Made by a program: the position numbers and the translations under genes. Below the pieces are notes generated by a model. That model saw only the letters and a list, made by a program, of their open reading frames with translations. It ran no database searches and was not told where the DNA came from. DNA of 46,030 nucleotides from Halothiobacillus sp. (lineage in GTDB: Bacteria > Pseudomonadota > Gammaproteobacteria > Halothiobacillales > Halothiobacillaceae), in contig NZ_JAQTTX010000021.1 in assembly GCF_028710545.1 (NCBI RefSeq), positions 1-46,030 on the forward strand, read 5' to 3'. Positions 8,535-19,495 of the stretch are shown here, piece by piece; position 1 is the stretch's first letter; every line of letters starts with the position of its first letter.

Positions 8535-10418
8535 ATGGCAACTCATCTGAGTTCAAAAAACAAACTCGCTGGTTTGTCGCTTGCGGCAACTGGGATTGTG
8601 TATGGTGACATTGGCACCAGCCCGATCTACGCCTTGAATACAATTTTCAGTTCGGCGCAGCATCCCATAACACTGGTTGAGGAGCACATTCTAGGCGTGC
8701 TTTCGTTGGTTTTTTGGTCGCTTATGATCGTGGTTTCAGTTAAGTATGTGATGTTTATCATGCGGGCCGACAACCAGGGTGAGGGCGGCATCATTGCGCT
8801 CATGGCTTTGGCATTGCGATCACTGAAAGAACAATCACGATTGCGAAATAGTGTCGTCTTGCTCGGGATTTTTGGTGCTGCCTTGTTTTATGGCGATAGT
8901 GTTATTACCCCGGCGATTTCCGTATTGTCCGCTGTTGAAGGATTGGAGATAGCCAGTGCTGATCTAAAACCATTCGTTATTCCAATTACCATTGGAATTT
9001 TGTGGGGACTTTTTATTTTTCAGAGAAAAGGAACTGCCAGTGTTGGGATTCTATTCGGGCCGATAATGCTGCTCTGGTTTTTCGTTTTGGGTGTGTTAGG
9101 CCTGCTGGGTATTTTATCTGATCCAAAGGTATTAATGGCATTAAATCCAATCCATGCAGTGCATTTGCTTAAAGATTCTCCATGGACTGGTTTCCTATCT
9201 CTGGGTGGTGTTGTTTTGGTATTAACAGGGGCTGAAGCCTTGTATGCGGATATGGGGCATTTTGGTCGTTTACCCGTGCAATTAGCCTGGTTCGGCTTGG
9301 TTCTGCCAGCTTTATTATTGAATTACTTTGGTCAAGGGGCATTACTGATACTCCATCCTGAGGATGTGACAAACCCTTTTTTCCGTTTGGCTCCGGAGTG
9401 GGCGTTGTATCCTTTGGTTATATTGGCCACCACCGCGACAGTGATTGCATCTCAGGCAGTTATATCCGGTACATTTTCCATAAGTCGACAGGCAATGTTA
9501 TTAGGTTACATACCGCGCATGAATGTACTGCAAACTTCAGAAAAGCTCCGCGGTCAAATATACATCCCTGTAATTAATTGGATGTTAATGTCAGCAGTAT
9601 TTTTGTTGATAATTTTTTTTGATAACTCCGCCAAATTGGCCGCCGCTTATGGTATAGCCGTCACTGGCACAATGGTGATTACTTCATTGCTGGCATTCGT
9701 TGTGGTAAGTAGGCTTTGGGGCTGGGGGTGGTTAAAATCCGGAATATTTATTTCGGTATTCTTAGGTATCGATCTTGCTTTTTTTGGTGCAAATCTGGTT
9801 AAAATTGAGGCAGGAGGCTGGTTTCCATTATTATTTGGCTTGGGTTTGTTTATTTTAATGACCACATGGAAACAAGGGCGAGGGTTGTTGCGCGATAAAC
9901 TCAAACAGGACTCGATCGATTTATCGACATTCGTTCGATCCATGAGTTCTGAAATTTCAACACGAGTACCTGGGACCGCAATTTTTTTGACAGGAAATCC
10001 TGAGGGCGTACCCCACGCGCTTTTGCACAATTTAAAGCATAATAAAGTGCTGCATCAGGATGTTGTTATATTAAGTGTCCGATTTTTGGATATTCCTAAG
10101 GTGCACTATTCGGAGCGGTTAACCTATGAAGCGCTGCCAAACAATTTTCACAGGATTTCTGTCTCATTCGGCTTCAATGATAGACCGGATATACCGATGG
10201 CATTGACCTTGTTGAATCGAGATTATCTTGAATTAAATCCAATGCAAGTGTCTTATTTTATTGGCCGAGAGACCTTAATTCCAGGTGCGCGGACTCGTAT
10301 GTCACTTTGGCGTAAAAAGTTATTTATCAGTATGTTTCGAAATTCAGGAAGTGTGGTTAACTATTTCAATCTTCCGCCCAATTCAGTAGTGGAATTAGGT
10401 ACTCAGATTGTTTTGTAA
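8535..10418 (+). CDS. kup: Kup-type low-affinity potassium transporter
   Basis: A 627-residue KUP/HAK/KT protein that imports potassium with protons across the inner membrane. The hallmark GDIGTSPIYAL lies near residue 25, followed by about twelve hydrophobic segments up to about residue 450 and a cytoplasmic C-terminal domain of about 170 residues. Length matches the family (about 620). The ATG at 8535 has TAGGA upstream. The gene is markedly AT-richer than its neighbours: three hand-counted 60-base lines gave 37-48% GC, against 70% for one metX line. This suggests separate acquisition. It stands alone, with about 280 bp before and 500 bp after it. Confidence 0.96.
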   Translation: MATHLSSKNKLAGLSLAATGIVYGDIGTSPIYALNTIFSSAQHPITLVEEHILGVLSLVFWSLMIVVSVKYVMFIMRADNQGEGGIIALMALALRSLKEQSRLRNSVVLLGIFGAALFYGDSVITPAISVLSAVEGLEIASADLKPFVIPITIGILWGLFIFQRKGTASVGILFGPIMLLWFFVLGVLGLLGILSDPKVLMALNPIHAVHLLKDSPWTGFLSLGGVVLVLTGAEALYADMGHFGRLPVQLAWFGLVLPALLLNYFGQGALLILHPEDVTNPFFRLAPEWALYPLVILATTATVIASQAVISGTFSISRQAMLLGYIPRMNVLQTSEKLRGQIYIPVINWMLMSAVFLLIIFFDNSAKLAAAYGIAVTGTMVITSLLAFVVVSRLWGWGWLKSGIFISVFLGIDLAFFGANLVKIEAGGWFPLLFGLGLFILMTTWKQGRGLLRDKLKQDSIDLSTFVRSMSSEISTRVPGTAIFLTGNPEGVPHALLHNLKHNKVLHQDVVILSVRFLDIPKVHYSERLTYEALPNNFHRISVSFGFNDRPDIPMALTLLNRDYLELNPMQVSYFIGRETLIPGARTRMSLWRKKLFISMFRNSGSVVNYFNLPPNSVVELGTQIVL

Positions 10419-10921
10419 TCAGTCCGATTCATTTGGCGCGTGAATGGTAATTTCAAGCTCGGGTAATGTAAAAAGATGCAGAGGGGTACCTCGAAAAACC
10501 CCTTCCATGAGCTGTTTCGAGGACGTTCATTTCGGCTGGATACATCCATGTATCCAGCACTTCGCGAAACGCAAGGGGTTCTCTCGTTCCTTCCAGCAAC
10601 GATGGTGGGAACTCGCAATGAACTCGCGCCATTTCAATCGCTTACGTGATTGATTTGAGTTCCGAACCCACCTTGACGTACTTCGGTCACGGATGCCCGA
10701 AGGGCACGAAAACAGAATGACTACCATGGGAACATACAAGGTGCTAAAAAATCTAGGCCGTTTTCTTTGTTGATCATTGGAGAGCAGGGGCTCTCCGGTG
10801 ACAGTAGAAACGGGATGGGTTTGGGAACAATATGGGTACAGATGGCGTTAAAGGTGTGCCGAAATGGGATATTCCGAATTTCCCGCCTGTTAGTTAAATT
10901 GATGATTTGTTTTAAATAAAC
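10419..10921. other. Gene-free stretch with IS-like debris between kup and tRNA-Arg
   Basis: No convincing gene is present. The stretch holds GGGTACCTCGAAAAACC at 10484-10500, which resembles the terminal repeat of the miniature element at 41879-42021. It also holds a near-perfect palindrome GCTGGATACAT-CC-ATGTATCCAGC at 10535-10558 and a 7-bp hairpin GGAGAGC/GCTCTCC at 10779-10796. No second terminal repeat or transposase frame was found, so it is probably decayed mobile DNA. A role of the last hairpin in ending kup transcription is possible but unsupported by a T run. Confidence 0.4.
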
Positions 10922-10998
<77 letters not shown>

Positions 10999-11046
10999 GG
11001 CGGTCGAATGCTACCACAGCACTATGGGTGGATGAAAAGTCATCTC

Positions 11047-11235
11047 TTAGTTCATTTCCGGTTCGACCCAGACTTCGGGTTCATCGAACAGGAACGATAC
11101 GTGGACGATGATCGGGCGACAGCATACGGGGCAGTCTTCAACATATTCCTGTGTGCCAGCGCTGGCGTCCAGCAGCAGGTCGATGGTTTCCCAGCAGTAG
11201 GGGCATTGCACGCTGACTTCGGGTTGAAGGTCCAT
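11047..11235 (-). CDS. CPXCG-motif cysteine-rich small protein
   Basis: A 62-residue protein with two Cys-x-x-Cys knuckles, CPYC near residue 11 and CPVC near residue 35, the pattern of the small CPXCG cysteine-rich family, presumed to bind zinc. An acidic, aromatic tail ([10 protein letters not shown]) follows. The function of the family is unknown. The ATG at 11235 has GGGAG at a good distance. It lies between the icd terminator and the tRNA gene on the same strand. Confidence 0.85.
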   Translation of the reverse strand: MDLQPEVSVQCPYCWETIDLLLDASAGTQEYVEDCPVCCRPIIVHVSFLFDEPEVWVEPEMN

Positions 11236-11311
11236 GGGGTGCTCCCGGTTCTTGTGGTGCCGCTCGGTCGTTTGATCACGAGCGGGCGGGTTGGTTAGTC
11301 GAGTATGGACG

Positions 11312-11347
11312 AAAAAGCCCGCTCCGGAAAAGTACCTCGGGCGGGCT
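11312..11347 (-). terminator. Rho-independent terminator of icd
   Basis: On the minus strand AGCCCGC and GCGGGCT form a GC-rich stem that runs directly into TTTTT, about 40 bases after the icd stop. Form and position are those of an intrinsic terminator. Confidence 0.85.
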
Positions 11348-11385
11348 GTTCGATCGGACGGTCAGGCACTGTTTTCTGGCAGCGA

Positions 11386-12651
11386 TCAGTTCATGTATTT
11401 GATCATTTCATCGCCGAAGGCATCGCTGCCGATTTGGGTGGCGTCGTCCATGAGTCGGGCGAAGTCGCCGGTGACGCGCTTGTGGGCAATCGCACCTTCG
11501 ACCCCTTTGATGACGAGGTCGGCCGCTTCAGTCCAGCCCATGTGGCGCAGCATCATTTCGGCGGAAAGAATCAGCGATGCCGGGTTGGCGAGGTTTTTAC
11601 CGGCGATGTCGGGCGCGGTGCCGTGGGTGGCTTCGAACATGGCGATGGAGTCGGACATATTGGCGCCGGGAGCGATGCCGATACCACCAACCTGGGCTGC
11701 CAACGCGTCGGAAATGTAATCGCCGTTGAGGTTCAGGGTCGCGATGACGTCGTAGTCTTCCGGTCTGAGCAGTATCTGTTGCAGGAAGGCATCTGCGATG
11801 CTGTCTTTGATGGTGATCTCGCGGCCGGTTTTCGGGTTGGTGCATTTGTACCAACCGCCACCGATTTCGGTTGCGCCGAACTCTTTTTTCACAAGATCGT
11901 AGCCCCATTGCTTGAAGCCGCCTTCAGTGAACTTCATGATGTTGCCCTTGTGGACAAGCGTCAGGGAACTGCGATCGTTGTCGATCACGTATTCCATCGC
12001 CTTGCGCACGAGCCGTTCGGTGCCCTCGCGCGAGACGGGCTTGATGCCGATGCCGGAGCTTTCCGGGAAGCGGATTTTGGTCACACCCATTTCATTGATC
12101 AGGAAGTCGATGACTTTCTTGACTTCCGGCGTGCCTGCGGCCCATTCGATGCCGGCGTAGATGTCCTCGGCGTTCTCACGGAAGATGACCATTTCGGTTT
12201 TTTCCGGGTGTTTGAGCGGGCTGGGCGTGCCGGTGAAATAACGCACGGGACGCAGGCAGACATACAAATCGAGCTGTTGGCGCAGGGCGACATTGAGTGA
12301 GCGAATGCCGCCGCCGACGGGTGTGGTCAATGGCCCTTTGATGGAGACGACGTAATCGCGCACGGCGGCCATGGTTTCGGCTGGCAGGCCGCTTTTATCG
12401 TTGGCATAGACGTTGGTCGCCTTCTCGCCGGCATACACTTCCATCCAGGCAATTTTTTTCGTATCGCCATAGGCCTTTGCGACTGCCGCATCAATCACCT
12501 TTTTCATGACGGGGGTGATGTCGACACCGATGCCGTCGCCTTCAATGAATGGAATGATCGGTGTGTTCGGTACGGTGATCGATCCATCCGGGTTGGCAAC
12601 GATGCGTTCGCCTTGAGGGATTTTGATGTGCTGGGAAGCGGATTGGGTCAT
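11386..12651 (-). CDS. icd: NADP-dependent isocitrate dehydrogenase Icd
   Basis: Icd oxidises isocitrate to 2-oxoglutarate and CO2 in the TCA cycle. The 421-residue product is of the E. coli homodimeric type throughout: [10 protein letters not shown] near residue 38, the substrate loop [13 protein letters not shown] with the serine (about 118) that AceK phosphorylates in E. coli, [17 protein letters not shown], and the cofactor loop [10 protein letters not shown]. No aceK is in the window, so phospho-control is only possible. The start ATG at 12651 has AGAGG upstream. A terminator follows the gene, and a miniature element lies about 65 bp before its start. Confidence 0.98.
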   Translation of the reverse strand: MTQSASQHIKIPQGERIVANPDGSITVPNTPIIPFIEGDGIGVDITPVMKKVIDAAVAKAYGDTKKIAWMEVYAGEKATNVYANDKSGLPAETMAAVRDYVVSIKGPLTTPVGGGIRSLNVALRQQLDLYVCLRPVRYFTGTPSPLKHPEKTEMVIFRENAEDIYAGIEWAAGTPEVKKVIDFLINEMGVTKIRFPESSGIGIKPVSREGTERLVRKAMEYVIDNDRSSLTLVHKGNIMKFTEGGFKQWGYDLVKKEFGATEIGGGWYKCTNPKTGREITIKDSIADAFLQQILLRPEDYDVIATLNLNGDYISDALAAQVGGIGIAPGANMSDSIAMFEATHGTAPDIAGKNLANPASLILSAEMMLRHMGWTEAADLVIKGVEGAIAHKRVTGDFARLMDDATQIGSDAFGDEMIKYMN

Positions 12652-12715
12652 GTCGTGTATGCCTCTGATAAAGGGTTTAACCGAGTAAAACTGAGCTTTT
12701 CATCAGTATATCTTG

Positions 12716-12868
12716 GTAAATGCTGATTTATTCCATCCTTGGAATAAATCAGCGCGCTCATCGCGGTACCCGCCCGCGATGGCGCTCACGAATCAAAGAC
12801 TGACCGTCTTTGATTCGGGTTGGGGCATCCTGCCCCAAGCGGGAAGAACTGAATAAATCAGCGCTTCC
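12716..12868 (+). mobile_element. Miniature inverted-repeat element, copy 2 (153 bp)
   Basis: Same element and orientation as 46-196, with scattered differences. It is flanked by CTTG on both sides (12712-12715 and 12869-12872), a 4-bp target duplication different in sequence from those of the other copies, which shows independent insertion. It sits between the divergent icd and groES genes, ending about 50 bp upstream of the groES heat-shock promoter. It is non-coding and has the same internal hairpins as the other copies. Confidence 0.87.
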
Positions 12869-12920
12869 CTTGAAGTTTTATCGAAACAGTCCGCATTTTG
12901 TACCTGTGTGAAATTTCACT

Positions 12921-12948
12921 CTTGAAATTCCAAACAGCACCCCCATGT
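12921..12948 (+). promoter_or_regulatory. Sigma-32 heat-shock promoter of groESL
   Basis: CTTGAAA at 12921-12927, a 13-base spacer, and CCCCATGT at 12941-12948 match the RpoH consensus in both boxes and in spacing. The groES start is about 80 bases further on, so the operon should be induced by heat shock and protein misfolding. Confidence 0.92.
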
Positions 12949-13030
12949 TGAACACTCGTTACTGGAGCGCATTGGTCTTGATCGACGGATGCGCAAATTT
13001 TTGACTTGAACTTGATACGGAGTGATCTCA

Positions 13031-13321
13031 ATGAAAATTCGTCCCCTACATGACCGCGTCTTGATCAAGCGCGTGGAAGAAGAGCGCAAAACGGCGTTTG
13101 GTATCGTTCTGCCCGATTCCGCCGCTGAGAAACCAAATCGTGGTGAAGTCGTTGCCGCGGGCCCCGGTAAGAGCAACGATAAAGGCGAAGTTCGTCCCAT
13201 GGGCGTCAAGACAGGCGACCAAGTCCTGTTCAATCAATATGCCGGCACCAAGGTCAAAGTGGATGGCGAGGAACTCTTGATGATGGGCGAAGACGATCTG
13301 CTCGCTGTCATCGAAGGCTGA
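13031..13321 (+). CDS. groES: Co-chaperonin GroES
   Basis: The 96-residue GroES lid, which caps GroEL as a heptamer during protein folding. It begins [18 protein letters not shown], carries the mobile loop around residues 17-32, and continues with [11 protein letters not shown]. The ATG at 13031 has GGAG eight bases upstream; an in-frame upstream codon at 13022 overlaps that site and is rejected. It is followed by groEL after 51 bp in the usual operon. Confidence 0.98.
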   Translation: MKIRPLHDRVLIKRVEEERKTAFGIVLPDSAAEKPNRGEVVAAGPGKSNDKGEVRPMGVKTGDQVLFNQYAGTKVKVDGEELLMMGEDDLLAVIEG

Positions 13322-13351
13322 TTTTCGCTTTATCGCAAACCTAATACCTAA

Positions 13352-15007
<1,656 letters not shown>

Positions 15008-15054
15008 TGGCCCCTTGATCTCCGGATCGCCCGGAGATCGCCCGAAAAGATAAA

Positions 15055-15090
15055 ACGCCCCGCACGTTGATAATGTGCGGGGCGTTTTTT
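15055..15090 (+). terminator. Strong bidirectional terminator between groEL and glgP
   Basis: The 11-bp stem ACGCCCCGCAC/GTGCGGGGCGT with a 9-nt loop is followed by six T on the plus strand. On the minus strand the same stem runs into TTTT, so it can also end the convergent glgP transcript. A second perfect hairpin without a T run, GATCTCCGG/CCGGAGATC, lies just before it at 15017-15039. Confidence 0.93.
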
Positions 15091-15129
15091 ATGCCGGCTT
15101 CTTATCCGTACGGCAAAATCAGATGTGAC

Positions 15130-17706
15130 TTATATCCATTTCATCAAGCCCAATTCATAGGGGTGAAGTTGAGCGCTGTGATTGGGGACAATCCGGAATC
15201 TGAATTTTTGCATACCGGCGAGCTGGATATTCAGGATGAAGCTGTATACCTGTGTCCCGTCTGAGGCGTTGGGTTCGGTGCCCGTTGCGGTAACGGTTGT
15301 GCTGAAACGTTCGACTGTTTTCCAATCGCCATTCGGCGTCTCCTCTCCGAACAGACATTCGACTGCGATGTCCTCTGAATTCAAACCATTGAGTGTGACG
15401 GCAACGTTCAGGGTGAGCGTGTCGCCGCTGTGTATTTGTGCAGGTACATCAGAAATCAATATTCCCGTCACGCCCGGCCATGCGGCACGAACGCGGCGCT
15501 TGAAGTCTTCCAGTGAGAGTGCCTCGGCGCCGTTATTTTGTCTTAAACGACGCCCGTAGACTGATGCAGGCAGATAATGCTGGGTCAGATATTCGCAAAT
15601 CATCCGTTCGGAGTTGAATTGCGGCAGGATCGTGCGGATGGCCATCTTGGCGTATTTTATCCACTCATTTGGCAGGCCGTTCTGGTCTCGCTTATAAAAC
15701 AGGGGTTTGACATCGCTCTCCAATAGCGTCAGCAAATCGCTGGCTTCTTCCGTGTCGCAATAGTCATGGTTGAAGCTGCGGTTGTACGGTTTGATAGACC
15801 AGCCATTGGCGATTTGCCCTTGCTTTTGGTAACCCTCGCCCCACCAGCCATCGGCCACAGACAGGTTCAATACGCCGTTCAAACCCGCTTTCTGCCCAGA
15901 GGTGCCCGAGGCTTCAAGCGGGTATTCCGGATTGTTCAGCCAAACATCGCAGCCGGTGACCAGCTTGCGCGCCAGGGCCATGTCATAGCCTTCAAGCAGC
16001 AAAATACGCCCCTGAAATTCTGGTTCGTTGGCCATTTGCCAGATTTCCCGGATCAATGCCTTGCCCGGTTCGTCGGCTGGATGCGCCTTGCCCGCGAAAA
16101 CGAACACGATCGGGCGATCTTCGTCCGCCAACAGTTTCGCCAGCCGTTCCCGATCTCGGAAGAGTAGATTTGCTCGTTTGTACGTGGCGAATCGGCGCGC
16201 AAAACCGACGAGCAGAACATCCGACTCCGGGCGGTTCAGATAGCGCAAGGTGCGTTCTGTTCGAATGTCGCTCAGACCATCTTGCGAGAGTTGTCGGGTG
16301 AGGCGCTGACGGATTTCCCGGATCAGTTCGGCCTTGAGCGCACAACGCACCGACCAGAATCGGTCTTCGGGGATGTCGTCGATAAACTTCCAGTAGTTTT
16401 TTTCGCGTAAATTCCAGCGCCAATCCCGATGCAAACTGCTGAATAACTGTGAAAACTCCCGAGCCAGGAAGGTATCGACATGCACCCCGTTGGTCACATG
16501 GGTGATCGGGTTTTCGTTGGCCGGAACTTCAGGCCAGAAATCACGGCTCATCTCCGCCGCAACCCGACCGTGAATGGCGGAAACCCCATTGTGCTGACGC
16601 GAGCCACGCAGCGCCAGTGCGGTCATGTTGAAACCGGAGCCTTCGGGTTCTCGCCCCAGCGCGAGGAACGATTCCTGATCGAGTTTGATTTGTGGCCAGA
16701 ATGCACTGAAATATTCCGCCATCAACACATCGGTGAATACATCGTGCCCTGCCGGTACGGGCGTATGCGTGGTGAACACCGTGGTTGAGGCAACCATTTC
16801 CAATGCAACGGTTTCGGTTTCACCCGATGACACATGCTCGCGCAGGCGCTCCAAAATCTGAAACGCGGCATGACCTTCATTAATATGCCATGCCGTCGGC
16901 GCCAATCCGAGCGCGCGCAGTGCACGTACGCCGCCGATGCCCAGCACGATTTCCTGCTCGATGCGGGTTCGTCGATCACCGCCGTACAGCCGGTAGGTGA
17001 TTTGTCGGTCATCAGTCGAGTTGCCGGGCAAGTCCGTATCCAGCAGGAACAAGCGGATGCGCCCGATCATGGCAAGCCAGACCTTGGCTTCGATAACACG
17101 GCCAGGAAAGTCCAGGCGGATGGTGACGGCATTGCCTTTAGGGTCAGTGGCCGGTGCGATGGGTAACGTGGTGAAATCAATGTCCTGATAGGTGGCTATC
17201 TGGTTGCCCTGGGCATCGATGGTCTGCTTGAAGTAGCCCTGTCGGTACAACAAGCCGACCGCTACGAACGGGATGCCGGTATCTGATGCGGCCTTGCAGT
17301 GATCGCCCGCCAGAATCCCCAGCCCGCCGGAATATATGGGCAGTGATTCGTGAAAGCCATACTCGGCACAGAAGTACGCGATCAGGTCATTGGGTTGGAG
17401 GCGCTTTGCGATTGACTCAGGCATGGGCTGAGCCATGTAGTCATCGAAATGCCGACAGGCATCATCATAATCGGCCAGAAATACCGGGTCAGCGATCGCT
17501 GCATCAATTTTTGCCTGCGACACCCTTTTCAGGAACAGCCTCGGATTGTCATCGGTCTGTTGCCAGCACACCGGGTCAATCTGGCTGAACAGGTGCCGGA
17601 TGGACCGCGTCCAGCTGTAATAAAGGTTATTGGCCAGATCATCCAGACGCTTGATACGTTCTGGCAGGCGCGGGGTGATTTCTAGGGCATAAATCTGGGC
17701 GGTCAT
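15130..17706 (-). CDS. glgP: Alpha-glucan (glycogen) phosphorylase
   Basis: A PLP-dependent enzyme that cleaves alpha-1,4-glucans with phosphate to release glucose-1-phosphate. The 858-residue protein is of the alpha-glucan phosphorylase subfamily found in many autotrophs and thermophiles rather than the E. coli GlgP type. The N-terminal part carries LPIYSGGLGILAGDH near 122, HINEGHAAF is near 274, and the PLP lysine is in GTSGQK at about 606. The C-terminal 100 residues look like a beta-rich accessory domain. The gene stands alone, convergent with groEL. It implies glycogen storage and turnover. Confidence 0.94.
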   Translation of the reverse strand: MTAQIYALEITPRLPERIKRLDDLANNLYYSWTRSIRHLFSQIDPVCWQQTDDNPRLFLKRVSQAKIDAAIADPVFLADYDDACRHFDDYMAQPMPESIAKRLQPNDLIAYFCAEYGFHESLPIYSGGLGILAGDHCKAASDTGIPFVAVGLLYRQGYFKQTIDAQGNQIATYQDIDFTTLPIAPATDPKGNAVTIRLDFPGRVIEAKVWLAMIGRIRLFLLDTDLPGNSTDDRQITYRLYGGDRRTRIEQEIVLGIGGVRALRALGLAPTAWHINEGHAAFQILERLREHVSSGETETVALEMVASTTVFTTHTPVPAGHDVFTDVLMAEYFSAFWPQIKLDQESFLALGREPEGSGFNMTALALRGSRQHNGVSAIHGRVAAEMSRDFWPEVPANENPITHVTNGVHVDTFLAREFSQLFSSLHRDWRWNLREKNYWKFIDDIPEDRFWSVRCALKAELIREIRQRLTRQLSQDGLSDIRTERTLRYLNRPESDVLLVGFARRFATYKRANLLFRDRERLAKLLADEDRPIVFVFAGKAHPADEPGKALIREIWQMANEPEFQGRILLLEGYDMALARKLVTGCDVWLNNPEYPLEASGTSGQKAGLNGVLNLSVADGWWGEGYQKQGQIANGWSIKPYNRSFNHDYCDTEEASDLLTLLESDVKPLFYKRDQNGLPNEWIKYAKMAIRTILPQFNSERMICEYLTQHYLPASVYGRRLRQNNGAEALSLEDFKRRVRAAWPGVTGILISDVPAQIHSGDTLTLNVAVTLNGLNSEDIAVECLFGEETPNGDWKTVERFSTTVTATGTEPNASDGTQVYSFILNIQLAGMQKFRFRIVPNHSAQLHPYELGLMKWI

Positions 17707-17861
17707 TGGTTTACGTATCCCTTGCTCGGTAATGGTTGCGAGAACAGTGTCTTCGTATCAAGGTTGGCTGATGAGGTTATACCGTTTTCATTTGAAGCTG
17801 TCATGTCCATACGAACTATTTCTCGCCACTACGATTTCTGACCTTGATGGCGGAACGTGAC

Positions 17862-17888
17862 TCAAGTTTTTTATCTCGTTGCCGATAA
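17862..17888 (+). promoter_or_regulatory. Sigma-28 (FliA) flagellar promoter, distal
   Basis: TCAAGTTT, an 11-base spacer and GCCGATAA match the flagellar sigma-28 consensus (TAAAGTTT-N11-GCCGATAA) with one mismatch. It lies about 160 bp upstream of the flagellin start. The stretch 17707-18049 holds no gene; this promoter and the next one are its contents. Confidence 0.85.
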
Positions 17889-17959
17889 GCAGATGGCGGA
17901 CGAATTGATGGCTTGTAAAGCGGGCAAATCAAGGGCTGAAAAAATTTTTGAAAAAGTCC

Positions 17960-17986
17960 TAAAGTTTTTTCAGAGGCCGCCGATAC
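17960..17986 (+). promoter_or_regulatory. Sigma-28 (FliA) flagellar promoter, proximal
   Basis: TAAAGTTT, an 11-base spacer and GCCGATAC match the sigma-28 consensus except for the final base. It lies about 63 bases before the flagellin ATG and 98 bases after the distal promoter, in the same orientation. Confidence 0.88.
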
Positions 17987-18049
17987 AGCAACTACAGATC
18001 GAGTTCATTGGCATGTTGCCAAGCAAAAACCCACGAGAGGATCGAGATC

Positions 18050-18925
18050 ATGTCAAGTGTAATCAATACGAACATCATGTCCCTTCAAGTGCAGAATGCA
18101 CTGAGCATGAACAGCCAATCTATGCAAACCGCCATGCAGCGCCTTTCTACCGGCCTGCGTATCAACAGCGCTAAGGATGATGCGGCCGGCCTGGCAATCA
18201 CCGATCGCATGACTACACAGATCAACGGTTCAACCGTGGCAGCTCGCAATGCGCAAGATGGCATTTCCATGGCGCAAACGGCAGAAGGCGCAATGGGTGC
18301 TTTGACTTCTACCCTGCAACGGATGCGTGACTTGGCCGTGCAATCAGCCAACGCTACCAACAGCCCCTCTGACCGGCAAAACCTGCAAACTGAATTTGCT
18401 CAGTTGCAAAGCGAATTGAGTCGTATTGTCAACAATACCCAGTTCAATGGCAAAAACGTACTAGCCGGTGGCTTGAGTGGTTCTGCGAATGCCAAATATC
18501 AGGTTGGCGCCAACACATCTGCTGGCAACCAGATCACATTTTCAGTCACGAACATGCAAAATGGAGGTTACGCTTCTGGCGGGATAAGCGGTGTTCTGTC
18601 TACCGGTACTACCGTAATCTCTATCGGTAGTAAAGCGACCTTTACCGGCATTATGACGGCCATGAGCAATATCGATCAGGCGATCACCGCGATCGATACT
18701 TCTCGTGCAAAACTGGGCGCGATCCAGAACCGCTTCCAGGTAACGATTGATAACCTGAACACCTTTATCACCAACCAGTCTCAAGCACGTTCTTCGATTC
18801 TGGATACGAATTTCGCGCAAGAAACCTCCACATTGTCCAAGGCGCAAATTCTGCAGCAGGCCGGTAATGCGATGTTGACTCAAGCCAACCAGGCGCCACA
18901 GGCGGTATTGAGCTTGCTTCGCTAA
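18050..18925 (+). CDS. fliC: Flagellin FliC
   Basis: The 291-residue flagellin that polymerises into the filament. The N-terminal D0/D1 helices (to about 150) and C-terminal D1/D0 helices (from about 205) are typical: LSTGLRINSAKDDAAGLAI and the QQAGNAMLTQANQ-type end. The central variable region is short, about 50 residues, and rich in Ser, Thr and Gly, a plausible target for O-glycosylation by the neighbouring Maf. The ATG at 18050 has GAGAGG upstream; the upstream in-frame codons are rejected because flagellins start with MSSVINTN or similar. Driven by the two sigma-28 promoters. Confidence 0.97.
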   Translation: MSSVINTNIMSLQVQNALSMNSQSMQTAMQRLSTGLRINSAKDDAAGLAITDRMTTQINGSTVAARNAQDGISMAQTAEGAMGALTSTLQRMRDLAVQSANATNSPSDRQNLQTEFAQLQSELSRIVNNTQFNGKNVLAGGLSGSANAKYQVGANTSAGNQITFSVTNMQNGGYASGGISGVLSTGTTVISIGSKATFTGIMTAMSNIDQAITAIDTSRAKLGAIQNRFQVTIDNLNTFITNQSQARSSILDTNFAQETSTLSKAQILQQAGNAMLTQANQAPQAVLSLLR

Positions 18926-18942
18926 GTTCGGCGATTGGCGGC

Positions 18943-19000
18943 TATAATGAGCTAGCCGCATAATCACGATGCTCCGGGGTGGTCGACGGATCGACCCCGG
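18943..19000 (+). promoter_or_regulatory. Possible processing hairpin and -10-like site between fliC and flaG
   Basis: TATAAT occurs at 18943-18948 without a convincing -35 box. It is followed by an imperfect GC-rich hairpin, CCGGGG and TCGA pairing with TCGA and CCCCGG, at 18974-19000. There is no T run, so the hairpin may stabilise the fliC message or only partly stop transcription before flaG. Confidence 0.35.
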
Positions 19001-19019
19001 ATTTATGAGGAACAGCATC

Positions 19020-19460
19020 ATGAATGTGATTAATTCGACAGTCGGCACAGGCATCCCCTCGGTTTCCGGGCGGGATGTTTCGTCGTCTTTGGCAACTTCT
19101 AATTCCGGGGGCGTGTCCAATGGAGTCGGGCGAGCAAAGGAACAAACAGTAGCCGCTACACCTGTGTCTTCTCATGTCAGTGGCACGCCTCAAACTCAGG
19201 GTTCTACCGCTGCACCAACCAAAGAGCAGGTGAATCAGGCATTGGAGGATATGATCAAGCGCCAGCAGCCTGATCCTACCTCTGTCCAATTTTCGATTGA
19301 TGACAAGTTAAATCAGGTCGTCATCAAAGTGGTTGATCCGACAACGAACAAGGTGATCAAGCAGATTCCTGCTGAAGCGGTCATGAAAATGCGTGAAGAC
19401 ATGCTGGCCATGGATTCCAGAACGCTGCCCGCAGGCGCCTTGTTGTCTGAGAAAACCTGA
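19020..19460 (+). CDS. flaG: FlaG family flagellar protein
   Basis: A 146-residue FlaG-type protein. The first 75 residues are low-complexity and Ser/Thr/Gly-rich. The conserved FlaG domain follows, with LNQVVIKVVDPTTNKVIKQIP and a terminal amphipathic helix. FlaG proteins influence filament length and usually lie between fliC and fliD, as here. The ATG at 19020 has GAGGA about nine bases upstream and is preferred to earlier in-frame ATGs. Confidence 0.9.
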   Translation: MNVINSTVGTGIPSVSGRDVSSSLATSNSGGVSNGVGRAKEQTVAATPVSSHVSGTPQTQGSTAAPTKEQVNQALEDMIKRQQPDPTSVQFSIDDKLNQVVIKVVDPTTNKVIKQIPAEAVMKMREDMLAMDSRTLPAGALLSEKT

Positions 19461-19495
19461 TATTTGACGGGGCCTCAGGCCTCAGGAGTGGCGTT

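Noticed and set aside
11305-12300. Plus-strand frame of 331 codons opposite icd
   Set aside because: Antisense to a complete, well-conserved icd; no start context or family match.
17857-18174. Open frame of 105 codons overlapping the fliC leader and start
   Set aside because: It contains both sigma-28 promoters and overlaps the flagellin coding region in another frame; it has no ribosome site and no recognisable similarity.
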